From positions 186,001 through 250,000 of the forward strand of contig NZ_WFLK01000004.1 in the NCBI RefSeq assembly GCF_009208565.1: DNA of 64,000 nucleotides. Direction: 5' to 3'. The first letter of the stretch is position 1; each line of letters opens with the position of its first letter. The notes under the pieces were generated by a model. The model was given only the letters and a program-made list of their open reading frames with translations, had not been told where the DNA came from and searched no databases. This document shows, piece by piece, positions 57,292 to 64,000 of this stretch. Origin of the DNA: Janthinobacterium aquaticum. GTDB taxonomy: Bacteria > Pseudomonadota > Gammaproteobacteria > Burkholderiales > Burkholderiaceae_D. The translations under genes were made by a program, and so were the position numbers.

Positions 57292-57998
57292 GCTTGTCCT
57301 TTTGCGGTATCGATGGTTGGAGGGGAAGCGAGGCGCGCGCGTTCGACCTGCGTCATCGCCATGGCATAATCGGTCATGCGTTCGAGCCAGTCGTGGGCAG
57401 CCTGCGGCGTTGCCAGCAGTTGCGGGCGCAGCGTGCGCACTACATCGGCGCCCACCATATGCTGCAGGGCCAGCGAGGCGATCGAGAACGCCAGCCTGTG
57501 CATGTCGTCGCTGTCGGCAGTGGTGCCCAGGTGGCGCGCCAGCACGCGGGTCAGCGCTTCGTGTTCGGGACGGATATTGGTTTCGATCTCGCGTTGCCAC
57601 AGGCCGGTCGGCTCCAGCATTTCACGGCACCACAGGCGCATGCTGTCGCAGGCCAGATCGCCCTGCTGCATCGGTGCCAGCAGCTGCGTGTAGAAGCCGG
57701 CCAGGCTCTGGCGCAGCGTGAAGTGCGGCTGGTCGTACTGCGCGATATTGATTTGCGGATCGATGGACTGCGTGGCAAAGGCGGCGCGGTACAGGCCGGC
57801 CTTGTCGCCAAAGTAGTAGCTGATAGCGGCGACATTGGTGCCGGCCGCCTGCGCCAGCTCACGCGTCGAGGTACGTGCATAGCCCTGTTCGGCAAACAGC
57901 CGGATGGCGCTATGGAGCAGCCGCTCGCGCGACTGTTCGCCATCGGAGCGCGGCTTGCGGGCGTCTTCAGTGGGGTGCGGTAGTGTTTTCTCAATCAT
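57288..57998 (-). CDS. TetR/AcrR family regulator of the RND operon
   Basis: A 236-residue regulator from the ATG at 57998; an ATG at 58016 would add six residues, and neither has a clear ribosome-binding site. The HTH is in RLFAEQGYARTSTRELAQAAG, followed by TNVAAISYYFGDKAGLYRAAF. The ligand-binding part resembles the CerR-type C-terminal domain. It is the first gene of the efflux operon and overlaps the outer-membrane-factor gene by 4 nt. A repressor that controls itself and the pump in response to a pump substrate is the expected arrangement. An inverted repeat upstream is the probable operator. Confidence 0.9.
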   Translation of the reverse strand: MIEKTLPHPTEDARKPRSDGEQSRERLLHSAIRLFAEQGYARTSTRELAQAAGTNVAAISYYFGDKAGLYRAAFATQSIDPQINIAQYDQPHFTLRQSLAGFYTQLLAPMQQGDLACDSMRLWCREMLEPTGLWQREIETNIRPEHEALTRVLARHLGTTADSDDMHRLAFSIASLALQHMVGADVVRTLRPQLLATPQAAHDWLERMTDYAMAMTQVERARLASPPTIDTAKGQA

Positions 57999-58020
57999 GC
58001 CATGATTAAAACACATAAAT

Positions 58021-58048
58021 CAAACGCGCGATATAACTGAAGCGTTTG
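58021..58048 (-). promoter_or_regulatory. candidate TetR operator
   Basis: CAAACGC (58021-58027) and GCGTTTG (58042-58048) form a perfect inverted repeat around a 14-nt spacer. On the leftward strand the spacer contains TTATAT, a plausible -10 box. Its position just before the tetR start suits autorepression of the efflux operon. Confidence 0.55.
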
Positions 58049-58095
58049 TTTTACTTAAATTTTCTGCGGCGTGATCGGACAATTCCCGCACATGC

Positions 58096-58195
58096 CAACA
58101 ATGTTGTCGGATTACGGCCCGAAGGGCCTAATCCGACCTACGCCTTGCCGGTGCCTGGTAGGTCGGATTAGCCGCGCAGCGGCGTAATCCGACAA
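58096..58195. repeat. REP-like intergenic element, copy 7 (two units)
   Basis: CAACAATGTTGTCGGATTACG with CTAATCCGACCTAC, then a second complete unit GTAGGTCGGATTAG with CGTAATCCGACAA. Compared with copies 1 and 6, the order of the two units is exchanged. It lies upstream of tetR and downstream of the kinase hybrid. Confidence 0.9.
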
Positions 58196-58213
58196 GACCC
58201 GCTGAGCCGAGGC

Positions 58214-58246
58214 AAAAAAAAGCCCGCGAACCTTGCGGCGCGGGCT
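58214..58246 (-). terminator. leftward intrinsic terminator
   Basis: AGCCCGCG (58221-58228) pairs with CGCGGGCT (58239-58246). On the minus strand the stem is followed by eight T. It would end the transcript of the kinase hybrid at 58388, or a small RNA covering the structured region just before it. Confidence 0.9.
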
Positions 58247-58272
58247 AAATCCAAATGTTCGGAGAACGACTT

Positions 58273-58383
58273 GGAGGAGACAGTTCCACTATAGCGCTAA
58301 AAATGGTGCAGTGCAATACCGTAGAATTACGGTGACAGAGTAGTCATATTGCCGGATTTATATTGCACTGCACTGTCTCCTCC
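58273..58383. repeat. split long inverted repeat downstream of the kinase hybrid
   Basis: The right arm (58361-58383) is continuous. Its complement on the left occurs in two pieces: GGAGGAGACAGT (58273-58284) and GTGCAGTGCAATA (58306-58318), separated by 21 bases. A small palindrome (CCGTA-GAAT-TACGG) sits just inside at 58319-58332. The left inner piece, with preceding bases, reads TGGTGCAGTGCAA, which fits the TGnTGCnnnGCAA pattern reported for the PHB regulator PhbF/PhaR. It lies between the kinase stop codon and a leftward terminator. Confidence 0.8.
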
Positions 58384-58387
58384 CGGG

Positions 58388-59737
58388 TCAGGCTCCAGGC
58401 ATGCTCAGGGTAAAGGTGCTGCCGGCGCCGTAGTCGCTTTGCAGCGACAGCTTGCCGCCGATAGCGTGTGCCAGGTTCTGGCACAGGTACAGCCCCAGGC
58501 CTGCGCCTTCGACATGGCGGGTCGAGGTGGAGTCGAGTTGCGAGAAGGCCTGGAACAGCTTGGCCTGGTCTTCCTGGCGGATGCCGGCGCCGCTGTCGGT
58601 CACGCTGATTTCGGTAACTGGCGCACCGTTGGCGTCGCACTGCTGCAGTGCAATGCGCACGCTGCCGGTGTCGGTAAATTTGATGGCGTTGTTAAGCAGG
58701 TTGATCAAAATCTGCGTCAGCGCGCGCCGGTCGGTGTTGATCACGACCGGCCGGTCGCCGATCTCCACATCCAGCGTCAGGCCTTTCTGCTGCGCCAGCG
58801 GACGCAGCGTCTCGGCCACTTCGCCCAGCAGGTCATGGCAGGCCACCGCTTCGATCGACAGCGTCAGCTTGCCCGCTTCGATCTTGGCCACGTCGAGAAT
58901 ATCGTTAATCAGCGACAGCAGGTGGCGCGCGCTGGCGCGGATGGTGGTCAGCTGCTTGTCCTGGTCGGGCGTCAGCGGACCTGGCAGTTTCATCAGCAGG
59001 GCGCCGGTAAAGCCGATAATCGCATTCAATGGGGTGCGCAGCTCGTGCGACATATTGGCGATAAAGTCCGACTTCATGCGGCTCGCTTCGGCCAGTTCCA
59101 GGTTTTTCAGGGCGATCTCGCGGTTGGTCGTTTCCAGTTCGGCCGCGTGATGCGCCAGGCGCATATTGAGTTCGATTACCTGGCGCTCACGCGCCTGCAG
59201 TTCGCCATTGACCTGCACCGCCTGTTCGTAGGTCGAGATCAGGAGGTCGAGGATCTGCTGGCGTTCGGCGTTGATGAAGTGCTTCTGGTCGCCCAGGTAC
59301 AGCGCAATGCCGATTTCCACGTTCTGGTTCTTGCGCAGCTTCTGGTTCATCAGCATATGGCTGATGCGGTTGAGCAGATAGTCTTCCGCATAGGGCTTGC
59401 GGATGAAATTGTCGGCGCCGCATTCGATACCGCGGATAATGTCCTTGGGATCGTTGAGCGAGGTGACCAGGATCACCGGAATGTCGCGCAAGGTCGGGTC
59501 GGACTTGATGGCGCGGCACAGCTCATAGCCATTCATTTCCGGCATGACGATATCGGACAGCACCAGGTGCGGCTTGTGGATGCGAATCGCCTCGAGCGCC
59601 AGCTGGCCGTTGCCGGCCACGCGCGCATTGTAGTGCAGCGACTGGATCAGGCGGCGCAGGCGCTCGGCTTGCGTCGGGCTGTCTTCGACGATCAGGATCT
59701 CGATTTCGTCAGGCTTGATTTGATTGATGGAGTCCAC
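58388..59737 (-). CDS. response regulator-histidine kinase hybrid
   Basis: A 449-residue soluble signalling protein with an unusual order: receiver first, kinase second. The receiver (12-128) has Asp62 in LSDIVMPEMNG and Lys in FIRKPYAE. A helical linker of about 90 residues follows, then H-box ANMSHELRTPLNAI (His231). The ATPase motifs are NLLNNAIKFTDTG (N), DSGAGI (G1) and GAGLGLYLCQNLAHAIGG (G2). There is no membrane segment. Such proteins often receive phosphate from another kinase and pass it on. No partner is encoded next to it. Confidence 0.92.
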   Translation of the reverse strand: MDSINQIKPDEIEILIVEDSPTQAERLRRLIQSLHYNARVAGNGQLALEAIRIHKPHLVLSDIVMPEMNGYELCRAIKSDPTLRDIPVILVTSLNDPKDIIRGIECGADNFIRKPYAEDYLLNRISHMLMNQKLRKNQNVEIGIALYLGDQKHFINAERQQILDLLISTYEQAVQVNGELQARERQVIELNMRLAHHAAELETTNREIALKNLELAEASRMKSDFIANMSHELRTPLNAIIGFTGALLMKLPGPLTPDQDKQLTTIRASARHLLSLINDILDVAKIEAGKLTLSIEAVACHDLLGEVAETLRPLAQQKGLTLDVEIGDRPVVINTDRRALTQILINLLNNAIKFTDTGSVRIALQQCDANGAPVTEISVTDSGAGIRQEDQAKLFQAFSQLDSTSTRHVEGAGLGLYLCQNLAHAIGGKLSLQSDYGAGSTFTLSMPGA

Positions 59738-59894
59738 AGACCTCTCCTAAGATTGCACGGTATTGGATGTTGGGCGCAAGGGGACGCGCAAGATCGGCAT
59801 CCTTGAGACTATATCGGATTTAGTCCTGCAAAAGTAACTTGTGGGTAACTTTTTTGGCAGGCGGCGACGCGCCCCTGCCGGTTCGCGAAGCCGC

Positions 59895-60629
59895 TCAGTT
59901 TTCGCCCTGGAAGGCCTTGGCGCGGTAGGTCAGCACCAGCGTGTCGCGGTGGCCGTGCGGGCCGATAGGCTGGATCGGCGTCGACTCGTGAATCACGGCT
60001 GCATCGTCGAGCAGCAGCAGCGACCATGGCTCGGTCAGCGTAAAACGCTTGCCGTTGGGGCCATCGGCTTCAAAAATGCGTGTTTCACCGCCCTTGATCT
60101 GGTGGCGCCCGACCAGCAGCACGGCCACGAAGTCGACGCCGTCGCGGTGCGCGCCCTCGGGCGTGGGGCGGCCGATGCCGTCGGTGGTGTCGATGCGGAA
60201 CTGGTGCGCTTCAATGAACCAGGGCTGCTGGCCTTTGACGGCGGAGCAGGCGTCGCCCAGCGCGGTAATCAGTTGCTGCCAGGCCGCTTGCGCGACCACC
60301 TGTGCGCTGACCGGTTCGAACAGGCGGTGCATGCCGCCATGCAGGGCGTTGTATTCGACCGGTTGCCAGTGCGCACGGTGTGCGCTCTGGGCCAGCTGTG
60401 CGCCGTCCTGCACGAAGCAGGAGTGGCGGCGGCGCCGATAGCGCCCGCCGTCTTTCAGATAATTGTCGGGCGCCAGTGTGTCCCAGCTCGATACCAGTGC
60501 TTGCAGCGCCTCGAGCGGGCAGCCGGCCAGCGCAGCGACGTCCTGCGGGCGCAGCACGGCATAGCCGTCTTCGCGCAACGCTTCGGTCACGCGGGACGGA
60601 TCGGTAAAGATGGGGGCAGAGATGCTCAT
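59895..60629 (-). CDS. 2OG-Fe(II) dioxygenase family protein (PF10014-type)
   Basis: A 244-residue iron/2-oxoglutarate oxygenase. The metal-binding HxD is in PEGAHRDGVDFVAVLLVGR near residue 160. The second His is in AVIHESTPIQP, and a 2-oxoglutarate-binding Arg in RDTLVLTYRAKAF. YRRRRHSCF near residue 65 is also typical of this family, which contains free amino-acid hydroxylases such as isoleucine dioxygenase. An amino-acid hydroxylase role is a reasonable guess, not shown. It lies 129 nt downstream of the OhrR/MarR-type regulator gene in the same direction. Confidence 0.85.
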   Translation of the reverse strand: MSISAPIFTDPSRVTEALREDGYAVLRPQDVAALAGCPLEALQALVSSWDTLAPDNYLKDGGRYRRRRHSCFVQDGAQLAQSAHRAHWQPVEYNALHGGMHRLFEPVSAQVVAQAAWQQLITALGDACSAVKGQQPWFIEAHQFRIDTTDGIGRPTPEGAHRDGVDFVAVLLVGRHQIKGGETRIFEADGPNGKRFTLTEPWSLLLLDDAAVIHESTPIQPIGPHGHRDTLVLTYRAKAFQGEN

Positions 60630-60758
60630 GGTGGTGCCGGCGCGGCGGCCGCTGTCAGTTGGTCCAGGCAGGCATTCTAAGCCCTGGCCGGCATTTGTGC
60701 GGGAGCAGCCCGCAGTTTGCGCCGCGATTGCGGATTTTCTTGATCTGCCGCGCAGCTG

Positions 60759-61217
<459 letters not shown>

Positions 61218-61223
61218 GACCAC

Positions 61224-61252
61224 AGTATATATAGTGCGCTATTTTGTTGCAA
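61224..61252 (-). promoter_or_regulatory. promoter with embedded palindrome for the MarR/OhrR gene
   Basis: On the minus strand TTGCAA (61252-61247), a 17-nt spacer and TATACT (61229-61224) form a good sigma-70 promoter. The spacer holds the near-palindrome ATAGCGCACTAT (61242-61231), a likely self-binding site. The -10 box ends 7 nt before the ATG, so the transcript should be leaderless. Confidence 0.68.
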
Positions 61253-61278
61253 GCGAACTGCTGCTGGTGCCGCTGCTC

Positions 61279-62094
61279 CTACTTGTAGCGTGCGCGCAGC
61301 AGCGCCAGCATGGCCACGTTCTGCTGCCAGGCGTCGGCCACCGGCTGCTGGGTATAGGGCAGCGTCTGGGTGTAGGGCGCCGGGCCGAATTCGGGCGTGA
61401 AGGTCAGCACTTCGGCACCGGCCGCGCGGCGCAGCGCCACCACTTGGTCCCACCAGGCCAGGTGCTGTTCTAGCGCCATCTGCGATTCGGGTGCGCGGAA
61501 GTCCGCTACCTGCGGGCCTTGTGCATGGCCGACGCGCGCATGGATATGGCGTACCAACGGCAGCACCTGCGCCAGCGTGTGCGGCTGGTCTTCCAGCAGC
61601 GACTCGCAGGCGCAGCACCAGTGCGACAGGTCGGCCGTCAGCGGCAGTTGCGGGAACTGCGCGAGATACGGCAGCAGCAGCATCGGGTGGCCGCTGAAGC
61701 GGCTGCGGTGGATTTCATGCACGATGGGCACGCCATGGCGCGCCGAGATGGCGGCGGCCAGCGCGATCAGTTCGCTGTTTTGCGCCTGCGTGTAATAGTC
61801 CTTGCCGGTATGCGTGTTGACCAGCAGCGGGCGCGCCTGGCAGGCGTTGTCCAGCAGTTCGGCCAGCGCGCTGCGGTGCGCGGAAAAATCGCTGTGGAAT
61901 ACGGTTTCCCATTGCGCGGCGATCAGTTTCAGGCCGGCGCGTTCGATGCGGTGCGTCCAGTTATCGCGCGCGCCAGCGTCCAGCGGCAGCGACATCTCGA
62001 TGCCGTCAAAACCGGCGGCCACCACCTGTTCGATAAAGACCTCGGGCGCCAGGTGGTTGCTGCCCCAGTGCGGGGCGAAAATCTCGATGCGCAT
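61279..62094 (-). CDS. sugar phosphate isomerase/epimerase-like TIM-barrel protein
   Basis: A 271-residue xylose-isomerase-type TIM barrel. It opens with MRIEIFAPHWGSNHLAPEVF, then AAGFDGIEMSLPLD. Metal-ligand-bearing segments follow: LLVNTHTGKDYYT, VPIVHEIHRSR, LTADLSHWCC, VRHIHARVGHAQGPQ and LTFTPEFGP. Members are isomerases, epimerases or endonucleases; this wording suggests a sugar or inositol-type substrate, but it cannot be specified. It overlaps the phytanoyl-type dioxygenase gene by one base (TGATG), so the two are coupled and probably act in one catabolic step series. The start at 62094 is preferred to the longer frame from 62397. Confidence 0.85.
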   Translation of the reverse strand: MRIEIFAPHWGSNHLAPEVFIEQVVAAGFDGIEMSLPLDAGARDNWTHRIERAGLKLIAAQWETVFHSDFSAHRSALAELLDNACQARPLLVNTHTGKDYYTQAQNSELIALAAAISARHGVPIVHEIHRSRFSGHPMLLLPYLAQFPQLPLTADLSHWCCACESLLEDQPHTLAQVLPLVRHIHARVGHAQGPQVADFRAPESQMALEQHLAWWDQVVALRRAAGAEVLTFTPEFGPAPYTQTLPYTQQPVADAWQQNVAMLALLRARYK

Positions 62095-62933
62095 CAGACA
62101 AAGCCCCGTACTGGCAGCGATGGGTCGCGCTGTATCCAGTTGTGCGCCGCGTATTCGGTGCGGCCATCGGTGGCGTGCAGCGTGTAGGCGTGGCGCGAGA
62201 CGGGCGAGCGGTTCGGCGCGCTGTAGTGCGGCAGCAGGCCGTGGAAGCACACCAGTGCGCCGGCTTTCACTTCCAGCGGCACGGCGGTACTGTTGTCGGG
62301 CCAGGGCATGTCGGACAGTTTTTCCACGCGCACCTGGTCGCCGTTGCGGATAAAGCGCTCGCGCAGCGGGCCGCGATGGCCACCCGGCTCGGCCCACAGG
62401 CAGCCGTTTTCCAGCGTTGCGTCTTCCAGCGCAAACCAGAAGGTGGTCACGCTGATGGGAGTGGTTTCAAAATAGGTGGCGTCCTGGTGCCAGCGTACTT
62501 CGCCGCCGATGCCGGGCTGCTTGAAGATATACATCGACTGCCATACCTGCGCATCAAGCAGGCCCAGGTCGCGCGCGACTTCGGCCAGTTTGGCGTCGCT
62601 GGAAAACTGGCGGAAGACCGGGTCGAGATCGTGCATGGCGTGGCCGATCTTGTTGATCGACAGCGACTTGGCCTGTTTCAGCTGGCCGTCGGCGCCAAAC
62701 GCTTCTTCCTCGAAAAAGCAGCGGATGGTGTTGTCGGAGGCGAGAAAATAATCGTTGGTGTTTTTGGCCTGGTCGCGCGTGGTAAAGATCGACTGGCTGA
62801 CGCTGGGATCGAATTGGTTGACAATCTCCTCGGCGCGCGTGCGCAGGGCGGCAATCTCGGCGGCGCTCTTGAAGTCGGGCAGAATGATGTAGCCGTCGCG
62901 TTGATATTGTTCTTGTTGTGCAGTGGTCAGCAT
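62094..62933 (-). CDS. phytanoyl-CoA dioxygenase (PhyH) family protein
   Basis: A 279-residue Fe(II)/2-oxoglutarate oxygenase of the PhyH family. The opening QYQRDGYIILPDF is typical. The metal HxD is in GGEVRWHQDATYFET near residue 150. WFALEDATLENGCLWAEPGGH is the conserved strand after it, and the distal His is in VCFHGLLPHYSAPNRSPVSRHAY with the co-substrate Arg. Bacterial members hydroxylate diverse small molecules. It is first in an operon with the TIM-barrel gene and is divergent from a LysR gene, its likely regulator. Confidence 0.9.
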   Translation of the reverse strand: MLTTAQQEQYQRDGYIILPDFKSAAEIAALRTRAEEIVNQFDPSVSQSIFTTRDQAKNTNDYFLASDNTIRCFFEEEAFGADGQLKQAKSLSINKIGHAMHDLDPVFRQFSSDAKLAEVARDLGLLDAQVWQSMYIFKQPGIGGEVRWHQDATYFETTPISVTTFWFALEDATLENGCLWAEPGGHRGPLRERFIRNGDQVRVEKLSDMPWPDNSTAVPLEVKAGALVCFHGLLPHYSAPNRSPVSRHAYTLHATDGRTEYAAHNWIQRDPSLPVRGFV

Positions 62934-63010
62934 GGCAACGGCTCCGTCTATGATAAGAAGCCGTTATTGTAGGCGGCAGCGGCGAGCCAAACAATCGGCT
63001 GGCGGTTGAC

Positions 63011-63037
63011 AGATTGTCGTCAAAAAACAGACAATCT
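63011..63037. promoter_or_regulatory. candidate LysR-type operator in the divergent promoter region
   Basis: AGATTGTC (63011-63018) and GACAATCT (63030-63037) form a perfect 8-bp inverted repeat with an 11-base spacer, the T-N11-A style site typical of LysR regulators. It sits 4 nt before the lysR start codon and 77 nt from the divergent PhyH gene, as expected for autoregulation plus activation. Confidence 0.68.
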
Positions 63038-63041
63038 TGAT

Positions 63042-64000
63042 ATGGATCAATTGCGTGCAATGGAAGTATTTGTCGAGGTGGCGCAGCAGCGCAGCTTCAC
63101 GGCGGCCGGTCAGCGCCTGGGCATGACGCGCGCCATGGTCAGCAAGATGGTCATGCAGCTGGAGGAAAAGCTGGGGGCGCGCCTGCTGCACCGCTCGACG
63201 CGCGAGGTGAGCCTGACCGACGCCGGCCGTGCCTATCTGGCGCCGTGCATGACGGCGGTCAGCCAGGCGCAGGAGGCGGCGCGGCTGGTGGCCCATGCGG
63301 CGCAAACCGGGGCCGCGCTGGCCGGGCCGCTGCGCATCCAGGCGCCATCGAGCTTTGGCAGCGCCTGGCTGGCCGATGCGGTGGCGCGTTTTTGCCTGCT
63401 GCACCGCCAGGTGCAGGCCGAACTGCTGGTCGATGATGCGCTGCTCGACCCGATACGCCACGGTTTCGACCTGACCATCCGCGTTGGCGGCATTCCCGAC
63501 AGCAGCGCGCTGGCCATGCGGCCGCTGGCGCCGTGCCGCGCGGTGCTGTGCGCCAGTCCGGCCTATCTGGCGCAGTGGGGCGCGCCGCAAGCGCCGACAG
63601 ACCTGCTGCAGCATCACTGCCTGCATTTCAGCCACCTGACGAACGGCACCAACTGGCATTTTGAACGGGGGCAGGGCGCGCAGCGCGAAGAAGTGAGTGT
63701 GCGCGTACAGGCGGGATTTACCGCCAATAATGGCCTGGTGCTGCAACAGGCCGCGCAGCAGGGGCTGGGGATTGTCTACAGCACCACTTTTCTGGCCTGG
63801 CGCGCGCTGCTCGAGGGCAGTCTGGTGCCGGTGCTGGCCGACTGGTCGCTGCCGCTCAATTACCTGAGCGCGCTGTATCCGGCCAGCCGCCAGCCGTCAC
63901 CGAAGGTGCGCGCGCTGATCGATTTCCTGGTGGCCGAATACCAGCCGGTCCCGAGCTGGGACCGTGAGCTGGCAGCGGCCGGCCTGCTGGCCGTGATCTG
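63042..64000 (+). CDS. LysR family transcriptional regulator (3' end cut by window edge)
   Basis: The frame is open from ATG 63042 to the window end, giving 319 residues with no stop yet. The N-terminal winged helix is MDQLRAMEVFVEVAQQRSFT, then AAGQRLGMTRAMVSKMVMQLE and RLLHRSTREVSLTDAGRAYL. This is the pattern of LysR proteins closest to the DsdC/CrgA-like group. The effector domain follows (GPLRIQAPSSFGSAWLADAV, FDLTIRVGG, GLGIVYSTTFLAW). Since LysR proteins are usually 290-330 residues, only a few codons are missing. It is divergent from the PhyH/TIM-barrel operon. Confidence 0.93.
   Translation, partial: MDQLRAMEVFVEVAQQRSFTAAGQRLGMTRAMVSKMVMQLEEKLGARLLHRSTREVSLTDAGRAYLAPCMTAVSQAQEAARLVAHAAQTGAALAGPLRIQAPSSFGSAWLADAVARFCLLHRQVQAELLVDDALLDPIRHGFDLTIRVGGIPDSSALAMRPLAPCRAVLCASPAYLAQWGAPQAPTDLLQHHCLHFSHLTNGTNWHFERGQGAQREEVSVRVQAGFTANNGLVLQQAAQQGLGIVYSTTFLAWRALLEGSLVPVLADWSLPLNYLSALYPASRQPSPKVRALIDFLVAEYQPVPSWDRELAAAGLLAVI

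Noticed and set aside
59830-59860. AT-rich repeat of GTAACTT near the kinase hybrid start, considered as a hairpin terminator
   Set aside because: The two copies are direct repeats, not inverted, so no stem forms.

Overview
The window looks like chromosomal DNA of a high-GC betaproteobacterium, most likely an Oxalobacteraceae member of the Janthinobacterium/Duganella/Massilia type. This is inferred from gene content, codon bias and a dispersed GTAGGTCGGATTAG intergenic repeat; no database search was possible. Coding density is high, with 48 protein genes called (two cut by the window edges), one tRNA, seven REP-like elements and several clear intrinsic terminators.

Layout. 1-10 kb: the 5' end of a YebC/PmpR regulator, a secreted PhoD-like phosphatase with alanine-rich insertions, a DMT transporter-methylglyoxal synthase-quinone reductase run, a DUF4136 lipoprotein, aminopeptidase N and fructose-1,6-bisphosphatase. 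10-13.4 kb: tRNA-Thr(CGU), then an AT-rich probable acquired gene with a nuclease-like motif, a YegS-type lipid kinase, a SUKH-like protein and a DJ-1/PfpI protein. 13.8-26 kb: two convergent operons that together look like one peptide-handling system. The rightward operon is thioredoxin, unknown protein, SbmA/BacA-like ABC transporter with its own ATPase, and TonB-dependent receptor. The leftward operon is TldE, TldD, thioredoxin reductase, thioredoxin, unknown protein and AraC regulator. The two unknown proteins each overlap a thioredoxin gene by 4 nt and appear to share a domain. This locus is the best candidate for an undescribed system: either uptake, reduction and proteolysis of a disulfide-containing peptide, or maturation and transport of a ribosomal peptide.

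26-36 kb: a YtcJ-like amidohydrolase, a DUF1275 membrane protein, and two NarL-type two-component pairs flanking a YcaC-like hydrolase and a XapX protein. 36-45 kb: an alpha/beta hydrolase, DoxX, an iron-uptake unit (Fur-like site, a single-chain ECF sigma/FecR anti-sigma hybrid, and a TonB siderophore receptor with an STN signalling domain), a DUF883 protein and a large HPII-type catalase. 45-58 kb: two complete tripartite efflux systems, an MFS/EmrA/outer-membrane-factor operon and a tetR/outer-membrane-factor/adaptor/RND-pump operon, separated by a TPR protein and a lipoprotein. 58-64 kb: a structured intergenic region, a response-regulator/histidine-kinase hybrid, two Fe(II)/2-oxoglutarate-type dioxygenases, an OhrR/MarR-type regulator with its promoter, a TIM-barrel isomerase-like protein, and the start of a LysR gene divergent from the phytanoyl-dioxygenase operon.

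Start codons were moved inward from the longest reading frame where a ribosome-binding site, signal peptide or family alignment supported it. Functional names rest on motif and family recognition by eye, so substrates are mostly unknown.
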